Source: Clostridium sp. AF15-31
GTDB taxonomy: Bacteria; Bacillota; Clostridia; Lachnospirales; Lachnospiraceae
DNA length: 64,000 nucleotides
Direction of reading: 5' to 3'
Assembly (NCBI RefSeq): GCF_003461625.1
Contig: NZ_QTXL01000003.1
Location: 62,001 to 126,000 of the forward strand
Shown: one piece after another, positions 1 through 8,380 of the stretch
Layout: every line of letters begins with the position of its first letter
Numbering within the stretch: position 1 is the stretch's first letter
Position numbers and translations under genes: made by a program
The notes under the pieces: model-generated
Told to the model about the DNA's origin: nothing
Seen by the model: only the letters and a program-made list of their open reading frames with translations
Databases searched by the model: none

Positions 1-197
1 GAAGAAGCCTCCTCTGATGTTTCCGTGTCAGAACCTACAGCTTCTGTATCCGCATCTGTTTTCTCCGTTTCTTCTGTCACAGTCTTCTCTGTTTTTTTGC
101 CACTGTTATCCGCATCTTTATTAAGGGAAAAACTGCATCCCATGAGGCTGCCTGCCAGTGCCATACTTAATACTATAAATCCTGCTTTTTTTCTCAT
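1..197 (-). CDS. Lipoprotein, N-terminal part only (cut by window edge)
   Basis: The gene starts at 197 on the minus strand and runs off the left edge, so about 65 residues are visible. It opens with a lipoprotein signal: MRKK, a short hydrophobic stretch and a lipobox-like LMGC with the cysteine near residue 21. After the cysteine comes a low-complexity linker rich in Thr, Glu, Lys and Asp, typical of surface lipoproteins of Gram-positive bacteria. The functional domain lies outside the window, so no function can be given. It follows the membrane protein gene ending at 222 by 24 bases and is probably co-transcribed with it. Confidence 0.75.
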   Translation of the reverse strand, partial: MRKKAGFIVLSMALAGSLMGCSFSLNKDADNSGKKTEKTVTEETEKTDADTEAVGSDTETSEEAS

Positions 198-221
198 CCT
201 TTTTACCCTCGTTTCTTTATC

Positions 222-995
222 TTATAACTGCCAGTTTATATTTTCAGCATTTTTTGCTACCAGCAGTTTGGTTCTGAGTTCTGTATCATCCACATCTATA
301 AAGTCACCATTTGAATAATACTTCCACTGTGCTACTTCCTGATTTCCTGACCAGTTCATCTCACTGATCACATAAAACTGCATCGAAGCCAACGGTTCCT
401 CACGATATTTCATATATCCATAACAATCGTTAAAATGTTCCCTATGCACCAGTTCCTTTATTTCCATAAATTCCTGTTCATTCTTTACCTGCCATATGGA
501 TAGTCTGCAGTCCTTTTTAGGCTTTCGTATTATTTTTTCAACAGATCGGTTGAACAAGATGGATATACAAATATAGAATACCGCATATTCTAATATATAC
601 ACTCCAATATGTACAGAATCTCCCATGGTTGTATAAAAACGTTCCTGCTGCAACTGATTGCGGTAATATATAATTACCTCCGTAATATACAACGATAAAA
701 TGACATCTGTTACAAACTGTCCTATTGTGATTGCCGACTGCATACATTTTGAGTTAGCAAAAAAACGGATAACTGCCAGCACAATTGCTGTTATTACAGC
801 AACGATCAATAACACAATTCCTATATTCCCAATTGAGGAAAATATCCAGTCCTTTTTATCTTTTATACTTGGATTAACTACTTTTCGCGTACATTCTTCA
901 AGGGATCGCACAGTCTCATTGGAATACAGTAAGGACAGAAAGCCCATTCCAAATCCTATTAAACATACAAACAACCCCATTAATTTCTTTTTCAT
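222..995 (-). CDS. Hypothetical membrane protein, about four transmembrane helices
   Basis: I do not recognise this protein of about 257 residues. It has an N-terminal hydrophobic segment (MKKKLMGLFVCLIGFG), a helix near residues 55-80, two more in the middle, then a basic stretch (KIIRKPKK) and a soluble C-terminal half of about 100 residues rich in charged and aromatic residues. I chose the ATG at 995 because a run of five G sits eight bases upstream of it. A second in-frame ATG at 1010 lacks a comparable site. The hydrophobic N-terminus followed by a soluble tail suggests an inner-membrane protein with a cytoplasmic C-terminal domain. It lies between cinA and the lipoprotein at the window edge, all on minus. 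Confidence 0.7.
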   Translation of the reverse strand: MKKKLMGLFVCLIGFGMGFLSLLYSNETVRSLEECTRKVVNPSIKDKKDWIFSSIGNIGIVLLIVAVITAIVLAVIRFFANSKCMQSAITIGQFVTDVILSLYITEVIIYYRNQLQQERFYTTMGDSVHIGVYILEYAVFYICISILFNRSVEKIIRKPKKDCRLSIWQVKNEQEFMEIKELVHREHFNDCYGYMKYREEPLASMQFYVISEMNWSGNQEVAQWKYYSNGDFIDVDDTELRTKLLVAKNAENINWQL

Positions 996-1048
996 ATCTT
1001 CATCCCCCATATCTTATATATTTCTCCAACAATATATTCGTCACACCA

Positions 1049-1588
1049 TCAGGCAAAAACCGCTTCCATTTCAACCCCAAGCACATCCCCAAGCGTTTCT
1101 GCCACCTTCTCTGCGGCATAAAGTTTATAATACAGTCTGGAATCCTGTTCTCCCATCTGGAAATAGCCATCGATGATCGTGTCAGAAACAGCCACTGCAT
1201 AATATACTTCTCCCGGTACGCTGTCCTGATTGTTTGGATCAATATTTCCCGTTGTACCGGTAATACCAATTCCGATGTCTGCACGATATGCCCGTTTACA
1301 GGCTTTCGCCATTGCCCGCGCTGTTTCTTTGGAATAGACACCACAAGTTTCTATCACCGCTTCCGGAACACCCTGCATGATCTTTGCTTCGTTGGAATAG
1401 GTTACAAATGCTCCTTTTAATATTGCAGATGCCCCTTCAGTATCTGTGATTAGGGAAGCAATCTGCCCGCAGGTGATACTTTCCATGGTCGTGATCGTCA
1501 TTTTCCGGTTGATCAGCCAGCCTGTCAATCGTCTGTAATTATTCCGTATTGTCTTTTCCATCTGTTCATCCAGTTTTTTTCCTGCCAT
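1049..1588 (-). CDS. pncC: CinA C-terminal domain protein (nicotinamide-nucleotide amidase family)
   Basis: This 179-residue protein is a stand-alone CinA C-terminal domain. The family deamidates nicotinamide mononucleotide to nicotinate mononucleotide in pyridine-nucleotide recycling. Visible hallmarks are TMESITCG near residues 34-41 (the family's ESxTxG, holding the catalytic Ser), GASAILKGAFVTYSNEAK near 53-70, and GITGTTGNIDP near 112, matching the family's VTGxAGP loop. The N-terminal molybdopterin-binding-like domain of full-length CinA is absent. The loop reads GTTG rather than the common GIAG, so activity is likely but unproven. A ribosome site (GGAAGGAT) precedes the ATG. It sits behind the terminator of the PTS gene, so it probably has its own promoter. 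Confidence 0.85.
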   Translation of the reverse strand: MAGKKLDEQMEKTIRNNYRRLTGWLINRKMTITTMESITCGQIASLITDTEGASAILKGAFVTYSNEAKIMQGVPEAVIETCGVYSKETARAMAKACKRAYRADIGIGITGTTGNIDPNNQDSVPGEVYYAVAVSDTIIDGYFQMGEQDSRLYYKLYAAEKVAETLGDVLGVEMEAVFA

Positions 1589-1641
1589 TTATCCTTCCGC
1601 CTTTGTTGCCTTTAATCTATTTATTATTATAATATATTCAC

Positions 1642-1669
1642 AAAAGGATTTCCACAAGTGGAAATCCTT
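1642..1669 (-). terminator. Intrinsic terminator after the PTS gene
   Basis: A near-perfect hairpin (AAGGATTTCCAC paired with GTGGAAATCCTT) is followed on the minus strand by TTTTG. It lies about 20 bases past the PTS stop codon. It separates the PTS gene from cinA, upstream of which an A/T-rich TATAAT-like sequence lies near 1628. Confidence 0.8.
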
Positions 1670-1687
1670 CTGTCATTTCTATTTATT

Positions 1688-3892
1688 CTAGTTCTTCTCC
1701 ACCACCAGGATCTCCTCGCCGTTCTTCACCTTTCCTGTCTTTACCGGACGCAGTTTATAGCCATCCGGAAGCTCTGTTATAATGACAGGGGATATTAAGG
1801 ATGGCGCATGCTTCTTCAGATAAGGAAGATCAAGCCGCATGACCGGCTGTCCGGCAGCCACTGTCTGTCCGGTCTCAACCAATGCGTCAAAGCCTTTGCC
1901 ATTTAGCTTTACCGTATCGATTCCGATATGGATCATCACACCGATTCCCTGTTCCGTTACCAACCCTATGGCATGCTTCGTGTCAAAGACAAAAGCAACT
2001 GTTCCGGCAACCGGTGCAGTTATTTCAGAATTCGCTGGCAATACAGCGATTCCATCACCCATCATTCCACTGGAAAATGCCTCATCCGGCACCTTCTCCA
2101 GTTCACATACCTCGCCTGTAACCGGACTCAATATAGAGACTGTATTATCATCCATATGCTTTTTCTGTCTATTTCTTGCATTTCTTCTGTTCTTCTCTTG
2201 GCCTGCAACGACATCCTCTCTTTGTCCTCCCACGTCTGCAATAACCGCTTTCTCATCATCCCCCTCCAGATAATCTTCCAGATTGGATTTGATCACGGAC
2301 ACCTTCGGACCATAGATAACCTGTACGCCATTTCCTTTTTTCACCACACCGGATGCTCCGCTTGCCCGGAGAATATCTTCTTTTACAAGAGCTGCATCAT
2401 ATACCGTACAACGCAGTCTGGTTGCGCAGCAGTCAATATCCGATATATTTGCCTTGCCGCCAAGCCCTTCACAGATCAGCCTGGAAGTCTCCATCTGTGG
2501 GCTATGATTCCGGAAAATATCCGTATTCCGGTCATTGTCTGATCCCTGCTCTCCGGCATTTTCTCCATGCTTTCTGGCATCTACATCACTTCGACGATAT
2601 AATTTTACTTCGTCATTGTTATCTCTACCCGGTGTTTTCAGATCAAACCGCCGGATCAGATAATAGAACAATACATAATATACGATAAAATAACCGATAC
2701 CGACAATAACGATCCAGATCCAGTTCGTCTTTGCATTTCCTTGCATGATGCCGAACAGGGTAAGATCGATCAGACCGCCGGAGAAGGTCATTCCCACACC
2801 GACTTCAAACATATGCATCAGCATATAAGCAAAGCCTGCCAGAATACAATGGATTCCATACAGAGCCGGTGCAACAAATAAAAATGTGAATTCCAGTGGC
2901 TCTGTAATACCTGTGATCATGGCTGTAAGGGCTGCGGAAAGAAGCAGTCCGCCTGCTGCCTTCCGTTTCTCCGGTGCTGCTGTTTTATACATGGCAAGAG
3001 CCGCTCCCGGCAGGCCGAATATCATAAGCGGGAATTTACCGGACATAAATCTGGTGGCCGATACCGCATACTTTGTAACAGATGGATCCGCAAGCTGTGC
3101 AAAGAAGATATTCTGCGCTCCTTCTACAACACGCCCGCCAACCTCCAGCGTTCCTCCGACCGCAGTCTGCCAGAATGGTAGATAGAACACATGATGCAGG
3201 CCAAATGGTATCAGCAGACGTTCCATAAATCCATATACCCAGGTTCCTGCATAGCCGGAATTTAAGACCAGATCACCTACTGTATAGATGCCCTTCTGGA
3301 TCGCCGGCCAGATAAAGAACATCAGAATACCAACTCCGGTATATACCAGTGCTGATATGATCGGAACGAATCTGGAACCACCAAAGAAGGACAACACCTG
3401 TGGCAGTTCAATCTTATAAAAGCGGTTATGCAGGGCAGCCACACCAAGGCCTACCAGAATACCGCCAAATACACCCATTTGCAAAGATGTGATACCGCAA
3501 ACAGAAGTAACTGCCCCTGCAAGCATTGCTTCCGTACCACCATTTATCGTGATCAAGGCACTGATCGATGCATGCATGATAAAGAATGCAATAGCTGCTG
3601 ACAGTGCAGCGACCTCTTTCTCCTTTTTTGCCATACCGATCGCCACGCCCATGGCAAACAGGATCGGCAGATTGGCAAATACCACATTTCCTGCCTCGCT
3701 CATTACTTCAAATACAGCAGCAAATATCGTTCCCGGTCCAAGGATCCGCATCAGCCCATATGTTTCAAGCATGGTTTCATTGGTAAAGGAGCTTCCGATT
3801 CCAAGCAGCAGTCCAGCTACCGGCAGGATTGCGATTGGAAGCATAAACGACCGTCCAACCCGTTGTAATATTCCAAATATTTTATCTTTCAT
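1688..3892 (-). CDS. PTS glucose/GlcNAc-class permease, EIICBA fusion
   Basis: This 734-residue protein is a complete sugar phosphotransferase permease that imports and phosphorylates a hexose using phosphate from HPr. Residues 1-420 form the multi-helix EIIC channel, with the GITEPLEF signature at 328-335. EIIB follows with the phosphocysteine motif CCATRLR (Cys489). EIIA begins near 583, with His640 in DTKHAIG and the phospho-accepting His655 in MIHIGID. The domain order C-B-A and the N-terminus (GRSFMLPIAILPVAGLLLGIG) match the glucose and N-acetylglucosamine class. I cannot tell which sugar is used. The linkers around 425-465 and 545-582 are polar and look disordered. Its ribosome site AGGGAG lies in the 3' arm of a terminator-like hairpin, so expression may be gated at the RNA level. 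Confidence 0.9.
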   Translation of the reverse strand: MKDKIFGILQRVGRSFMLPIAILPVAGLLLGIGSSFTNETMLETYGLMRILGPGTIFAAVFEVMSEAGNVVFANLPILFAMGVAIGMAKKEKEVAALSAAIAFFIMHASISALITINGGTEAMLAGAVTSVCGITSLQMGVFGGILVGLGVAALHNRFYKIELPQVLSFFGGSRFVPIISALVYTGVGILMFFIWPAIQKGIYTVGDLVLNSGYAGTWVYGFMERLLIPFGLHHVFYLPFWQTAVGGTLEVGGRVVEGAQNIFFAQLADPSVTKYAVSATRFMSGKFPLMIFGLPGAALAMYKTAAPEKRKAAGGLLLSAALTAMITGITEPLEFTFLFVAPALYGIHCILAGFAYMLMHMFEVGVGMTFSGGLIDLTLFGIMQGNAKTNWIWIVIVGIGYFIVYYVLFYYLIRRFDLKTPGRDNNDEVKLYRRSDVDARKHGENAGEQGSDNDRNTDIFRNHSPQMETSRLICEGLGGKANISDIDCCATRLRCTVYDAALVKEDILRASGASGVVKKGNGVQVIYGPKVSVIKSNLEDYLEGDDEKAVIADVGGQREDVVAGQEKNRRNARNRQKKHMDDNTVSILSPVTGEVCELEKVPDEAFSSGMMGDGIAVLPANSEITAPVAGTVAFVFDTKHAIGLVTEQGIGVMIHIGIDTVKLNGKGFDALVETGQTVAAGQPVMRLDLPYLKKHAPSLISPVIITELPDGYKLRPVKTGKVKNGEEILVVEKN

Positions 3893-3894
3893 AT

Positions 3895-3954
3895 AAAAAA
3901 TCTCCCTGTTTCACAGATACATTCATACGAACTAGTATCTGCAAAACAGAGAGA
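3895..3954 (-). promoter_or_regulatory. Terminator-like hairpin covering the PTS ribosome site (candidate attenuator)
   Basis: On the minus strand, arms at 3954-3935 and 3920-3901 form a 20-bp stem with three G-U wobbles and a 14-base loop, followed by six U, then AU and the PTS start codon. The 3' arm contains AGGGAG, the only ribosome site for the PTS gene. The stop codon of the LytTR gene is only 12 bases before the stem. The structure can therefore act as the terminator of the upstream gene and, if it forms, block both transcription into and translation of the PTS gene. I see no match to a LicT/SacY/GlcT antiterminator target. Confidence 0.75.
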
Positions 3955-3966
3955 ATCATTCTATTT

Positions 3967-4647
3967 TTATGAAAAAACTTCTTCTTTGTATGGTCTTCCG
4001 ATCTTTACGACTTCTCCATTATCCAGAGTTACGGTTGATCTTGAATAATGCTTGACGTGCTGACGGTTGATAATACAATTACTGTTTACACGGACAAATA
4101 CCTTTGGAAGATTTTTCAAAGCATTTGTCAATGTAATATACTGCACATAATCACCTCTTGTTGTACAGTATCTGGTGAGACGATCATCTCTGTGAATACA
4201 GATGATCTCCGAAGCTGAAAAAATATTGATCGTTTTACCATAGCAGACCCGGATAAAATTACTTCTGCTCATATTCAGACGCTTGATTGCCATATCAACG
4301 GCATGCACCAGCTTGATATCCCGGTTTCGCTTCATAACACAATTGCAGTGCTCCACGTCATAGATATCCCAGCCATCCGGAATATGGTCTGCATAAAATA
4401 TAATCTTGCAATTTGGAACAGAACGATTGATGGCTCTGGCCAGACAGATCCCGTTATATTGCAGATTGTCAAATACGATCTCCGTGATAAATATATCACA
4501 GGAAAAGGTACTTTCTTCTACATCTATAGACGCTTCTTCCGGCAGATACAATTCAAACTCTACATTATCCAGATCCATACGGGATTCTATAAAATCCTTC
4601 ACAGCTTCCACTTCATGCATAGATGAATCACATATACCAATTTTCAT
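3967..4647 (-). CDS. LytTR-family response regulator with an atypical receiver domain
   Basis: This 226-residue protein has an N-terminal receiver-like domain (about 1-120) and a C-terminal LytTR DNA-binding domain (about 130-226, with the family's VNSNCIINRQHVKHY and ending in GRPYKEEVF). The receiver is unusual. The position of the phospho-accepting Asp in the usual LLD(I/V) motif reads ITEI, giving Glu56. The usual acidic pair near the N-terminus is a single Asp7 followed by Ser. This suggests a receiver that is not phosphorylated or is held in an active-like state. No histidine kinase lies next to it. The gene directly precedes the PTS permease on the same strand and is the obvious candidate to control it. 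Confidence 0.85.
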   Translation of the reverse strand: MKIGICDSSMHEVEAVKDFIESRMDLDNVEFELYLPEEASIDVEESTFSCDIFITEIVFDNLQYNGICLARAINRSVPNCKIIFYADHIPDGWDIYDVEHCNCVMKRNRDIKLVHAVDMAIKRLNMSRSNFIRVCYGKTINIFSASEIICIHRDDRLTRYCTTRGDYVQYITLTNALKNLPKVFVRVNSNCIINRQHVKHYSRSTVTLDNGEVVKIGRPYKEEVFS

Positions 4648-4810
4648 TTGTATAACACTTCCCTCTCATTTGAATGCCACTTGTAAATTTTAGTATATTT
4701 CTTAGACATATGCAGTATTATTGTTAGTTTTTACATATAATAGAAGTGTCACTATCTGTTTCTTTTTTGATATTTATTAGAAAATACTTAAAAAGAAAAG
4801 GAATACCATC

Positions 4811-5134
4811 ATGACACTGAATTATAAAATTATAGGATCACGCATAAAAATACGCAGAAAAATGAAAGATGTCACCCAGGAACAGATGGCGGAAGACCTC
4901 AATCTGTCTGTAGGTTTTATCAGTCAGCTTGAACGTGGTATCTGCAAAGTGAGTCTGGATACGCTTGCAAATATCACCGAATATCTGGATTGTACTTTTT
5001 CTGATATTCTTGAATACAATCAACATTCTGAAAGCTATAATCAGTCGAAACTGAATGCTCTTTATTCATCCTTATCCCCTGAAGACCAGCATGTTATGCT
5101 CAGTCTGATAGAGGCTTACACAAAACACCGCTAA
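4811..5134 (+). CDS. XRE-family helix-turn-helix regulator
   Basis: This 107-residue protein carries a Cro/C1-type HTH over residues 7-65: RIKIRRKMKDVTQEQMAEDL, LSVGFISQLERG and LDTLANITEYLDCTFSDIL are the scaffold, turn and recognition elements. A short helical tail of about 40 residues may serve in dimerisation. AAAAGG ahead of the ATG is a fair ribosome site. It is divergent from the LytTR gene, with 163 bases between the starts, and convergent with tyrS. Targets cannot be read from the sequence. Confidence 0.85.
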   Translation: MTLNYKIIGSRIKIRRKMKDVTQEQMAEDLNLSVGFISQLERGICKVSLDTLANITEYLDCTFSDILEYNQHSESYNQSKLNALYSSLSPEDQHVMLSLIEAYTKHR

Positions 5135-5166
5135 TATCCGGAAATTAGAATACCATAAAACAGACT

Positions 5167-5198
5167 AAAAAAAACATAGATTGTCAATTCTACGTTTT
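5167..5198 (-). terminator. Second terminator downstream of tyrS
   Basis: On the minus strand AAAACGTAGA pairs with TCTATGTTTT (one G-U) across an eight-base loop and runs into eight U. The pairing is perfect only on the minus strand; on plus one pair becomes A-C. It therefore serves transcription leaving tyrS, as backup to the hairpin at 5276-5327. Confidence 0.65.
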
Positions 5199-5275
5199 AT
5201 CATGCATAAATGACATGTACAACTGACATTTCTGCTTTTTTTCTGCATAATTTACATCATAATAATAATAATAAC

Positions 5276-5327
5276 AAAACTCCGATCATCAAAATTAGAA
5301 TCCTAATTCCAGATAACCGGAGTTTTT
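5276..5327. terminator. Bidirectional terminator between XRE gene and tyrS
   Basis: AAAACTCCG at 5276-5284 pairs with CGGAGTTTT at 5318-5326, with a weaker inner helix (TTAGAATCCTAA). T-runs follow on both strands, so it can end the XRE transcript (plus) and the tyrS transcript (minus). Confidence 0.7.
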
Positions 5328-5359
5328 ATTATGTTTATTTTATTATTCTTTCGAATCTG

Positions 5360-6580
5360 TTATTTACTTACCTTACGGAAGTTCTTCTTACCACGTCTTA
5401 CAACAATTCCGTCTCCATCAAACTTCTCTTCCGGAATTGTAACTGAGATATCTGGTATCTTGTCACCATCAACAGCAACACCGCCCTGCTCTACCGCACG
5501 TCTTCCTTCATTTCTGGAGGATACCAGACCGGACTTTACAAGTACGGATACGATATCGATCGCACCATCCTTGAAATCATCGGCTGACAATGTAACAGAT
5601 GGCATATCAGCAGCAACACCCTTGGAGAATAATGCTCTTGCACTCTCCTGTGCCTTTACTGCTTCTTCTTCGCCATGAACCAGCTTTGTAAGTTCAAATG
5701 CAAGGATCTCTTTTGCTGTATTTAACTGACTGCCTTCCCATCTGTCCATCTTGTCGATCTCTTCCAGTGGAAGGAAGGTCAGCATACGGATACATTTTAA
5801 TACATCGGCATCTGCAACATTTCTCCAGTACTGGTAGAACTCAAATGGTGATGTCTTGTTTGGATCAAGCCATACAGCACCCTTCTGTGTCTTACCCATC
5901 TTCTTGCCTTCTGAGTTCAGAAGCAGGGTGATCGTCATGGCATATGCATCCTTGCCAAGCTTTCTACGGATCAGCTCTGTACCACCAAGCATGTTGCTCC
6001 ACTGGTCATCACCACCGAACTGCATATTACAGCCATATTTCTGGAATAACTCATAGAAATCGTAGCTCTGCATGATCATGTAGTTGAACTCTAAGAAGCT
6101 TAAGCCCTTCTCCATTCTCTGTTTGTAGCACTCTGCACGAAGCATATTGTTGACTGAGAAATGCGGACCAACCTCACGAAGAACATCTACATAGTTCAGG
6201 TCAAGTAACCAGTCTGCATTATTTACAAGAAGTGCCTTGCCTTCTGAGAAATCGATAAAACGGCTCATCTGCTTCTTGAAGCATTCTACATTATGAGCGA
6301 TCGTTTCTGTTGTCATCATCTGTCTCATATCGGTACGTCCGGACGGATCACCGATCATAGCTGTACCGCCACCGATCAGGGCGATCGGCTTATTACCTGC
6401 CATCTGTAAACGCTTCATCAGGCAAAGTGCCATGAAATGTCCTACATGAAGACTGTCTGCAGTTGGGTCAAATCCTATATAGAAAACAGCTTTTCCATTA
6501 TTTACCAGCTCTTTGATCTCTTCTTCATCTGTTGTCTGGGCAATTAATCCTCTTGCCACTAACTCGTCATAAACCTTCAT
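5360..6580 (-). CDS. tyrS: Tyrosyl-tRNA synthetase
   Basis: This 406-residue cytoplasmic class I synthetase charges tRNA-Tyr. The HIGH motif appears as HVGHF at residues 45-49, the KMSKS motif as KMGKT near residue 230, and an S4 RNA-binding domain occupies the last 60 or so residues ([21 protein letters not shown]). Length and layout are normal. AGGAGG lies just ahead of the ATG. No T-box (AGGGTGGNACCGCG) is present in the 192 bases upstream. The leader instead has a 7-bp hairpin (6597-6616) directly before the ribosome site. Confidence 0.97.
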   Translation of the reverse strand: MKVYDELVARGLIAQTTDEEEIKELVNNGKAVFYIGFDPTADSLHVGHFMALCLMKRLQMAGNKPIALIGGGTAMIGDPSGRTDMRQMMTTETIAHNVECFKKQMSRFIDFSEGKALLVNNADWLLDLNYVDVLREVGPHFSVNNMLRAECYKQRMEKGLSFLEFNYMIMQSYDFYELFQKYGCNMQFGGDDQWSNMLGGTELIRRKLGKDAYAMTITLLLNSEGKKMGKTQKGAVWLDPNKTSPFEFYQYWRNVADADVLKCIRMLTFLPLEEIDKMDRWEGSQLNTAKEILAFELTKLVHGEEEAVKAQESARALFSKGVAADMPSVTLSADDFKDGAIDIVSVLVKSGLVSSRNEGRRAVEQGGVAVDGDKIPDISVTIPEEKFDGDGIVVRRGKKNFRKVSK

Positions 6581-6733
6581 TTTTTTCCTCCTGTAACAGC
6601 ATCCGCTCAGATGCTGACCTCTTATATCATAATTATTATCTACTTATTTATTCTGTGCCCGGATAGCTGCGACAAAATATATGTCTCCGATCACTTTCCG
6701 ACCATTATCCATCTATAATACACATACTCCGTG

Positions 6734-6763
6734 ATTATACAACGAAATACAACACTTTGACAA
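6734..6763 (-). promoter_or_regulatory. tyrS promoter
   Basis: TTGTCA (-35) and TATAAT (-10) on the minus strand are 18 bases apart. They lie in the gap just past the stop codon of the O-antigen-ligase-like gene and about 155 bases before the tyrS start. Confidence 0.65.
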
Positions 6764-6772
6764 GACCGTGTT

Positions 6773-8359
6773 TCAGTTTGCTTTTTTCAGACTGTTTCTG
6801 CGTATTCCTGCTGCTATCGCCACAAATAAAAACAGGAACGGTGTCGTGATCGGCTGCTCTACATTGACGAACGCCTGTGTGATATAAGAAACGATAAGCA
6901 TCAGAACCGCAAGCATCACCGGTTCATCCTTCCAGGTTTTCACACAGTTACGGATCGAAGTAATGATCAGCCCCACATAAGTGATCAGGCCAAAAGCTCC
7001 CATCGTGACCAGATACTGCAGATATTCATTATGCGCACTGTCATAAACCGTTCCGGTTACTGCCAGCATCTCATCATAATACCGGGCAGACATCAGCGCA
7101 TAGATGCTTTCATTTCCATTTCCAAATACCTGATCAACAAATGGCAGATCCTGATAGATCCGGCATAATCTCGACCAGATGAAGCCTCTGTAATCTCCCC
7201 AGAAATCATCAAATACGAAGATCTCCCAATGGTTGATACAGCCGATAACTGTCACGGTGATCCCTGCTATGAGCAATATTCCTGCTATGAGCAAACGGGA
7301 TAATGCGGATCTTCCTGTATTATATTTCTTCTTTGATAACCATATCGCACACAAGATACCGATCACACAACAGACAGTCAATATGTCTCTTGCATCCACC
7401 AGCTTCGCCAGACCGGACAGCTTCTCATATCCCCTTCCGGTTCCTGTCGTGATCCACGCCATGATCGTATAACCGGAAAGAAAGGTGGTACAAACAGTTA
7501 CAAATTCTGCAAACAGGCTTCGTTTTAATGCGAAAAAGAGTAATATCACCCATGCTGCAGCAAGTCCCATATATGCACTGTCACTATTTGCCGCGATCAA
7601 GGCGGCTCCGCCCAACAAAAGGGCTGCCATATAGCAGATCCGGAATGCCCGCTTTTCTTCGATCAGATACATACCGGAAAAGAACGCAGCACTGATGCAG
7701 ACAAAGCCAGCAAATATATTGATATTTCCAAAGGTGGACAGGAACATCGCCTGCTGATCCTCTCTGATATGTGACAACAGATGAAACACATCAATATCCA
7801 GGTGTTGTAAGCTTCCCATCAAAAATGCAAGTCCACTGATAACAGAAAACACCGGTGCCAGGATCTGCTGCCATTTATATCCGCTTCCAATGCCAATATA
7901 AAGCACAAGCACAAGCACCAGAAATTCCAGTCCGCAGCGTCTTCCCATGGATCCGGTGTAGGCTGCCATTTTATCATCTGCCATGATCCATGCAAGTGTG
8001 CCTGACAGCACAAAGGCTCCCATCCAGATATCCGACGCCAGAAAATTTCTGCCTCTTCCCGTTTTTTTTGCAGCATCCGTATGCTCTTCCATATGATCCG
8101 TAAATCCGAGTATAAATGTCAGACACATCAATATCCCATAGATCAATACTCCATTTTTAAAGAAATTGTATTTTGTGATCGTAATATCCATATATCCATC
8201 ATGAAGAACCAATGGAAAAACAACAAACATGTACAGCAGGAATGCCGTTGTAATGCTTTCTTTAAAAATCTGAAATGCTGCTTCTTTTTTGAAATCATTC
8301 TTTTTTGAAAAAGCCGGCTTTTGATCTCCGGCTTTTTGTTTCTTATTTGTTTTTGTCAT
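6773..8359 (-). CDS. O-antigen ligase-like (Wzy/WaaL superfamily) membrane protein
   Basis: This 528-residue integral membrane protein has about a dozen hydrophobic helices. It contains the Wzy_C signature region near residues 440-465: DSAHNEYLQYLVTMGAFGL, preceded by a large extracytoplasmic loop with RLCRIYQDLPFVDQVFGNGN. The superfamily transfers or polymerises lipid-linked glycans at the outer face of the membrane. In a Gram-positive host likely roles are attaching glycans to teichoic acid-like polymers or proteins. The N-terminal 45 residues are basic and cytoplasmic. It follows cls by 21 bases and is probably co-transcribed with it. No glycosyltransferases are nearby, so the substrate is unknown. 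Confidence 0.8.
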   Translation of the reverse strand: MTKTNKKQKAGDQKPAFSKKNDFKKEAAFQIFKESITTAFLLYMFVVFPLVLHDGYMDITITKYNFFKNGVLIYGILMCLTFILGFTDHMEEHTDAAKKTGRGRNFLASDIWMGAFVLSGTLAWIMADDKMAAYTGSMGRRCGLEFLVLVLVLYIGIGSGYKWQQILAPVFSVISGLAFLMGSLQHLDIDVFHLLSHIREDQQAMFLSTFGNINIFAGFVCISAAFFSGMYLIEEKRAFRICYMAALLLGGAALIAANSDSAYMGLAAAWVILLFFALKRSLFAEFVTVCTTFLSGYTIMAWITTGTGRGYEKLSGLAKLVDARDILTVCCVIGILCAIWLSKKKYNTGRSALSRLLIAGILLIAGITVTVIGCINHWEIFVFDDFWGDYRGFIWSRLCRIYQDLPFVDQVFGNGNESIYALMSARYYDEMLAVTGTVYDSAHNEYLQYLVTMGAFGLITYVGLIITSIRNCVKTWKDEPVMLAVLMLIVSYITQAFVNVEQPITTPFLFLFVAIAAGIRRNSLKKAN

Positions 8360-8380
8360 TTTCTCTCTTTGCCCTTATTC

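Noticed and set aside
3901..3954. LicT/SacY-type antiterminator site before the PTS gene
   Set aside because: The stem is long and continuous and lacks the internal-loop consensus of RAT sites; kept as an attenuator without a named binding protein.
6581..6733. T-box riboswitch upstream of tyrS
   Set aside because: No T-box sequence (AGGGTGGNACCGCG) and no specifier-stem layout on the minus strand; only a short hairpin before the ribosome site.
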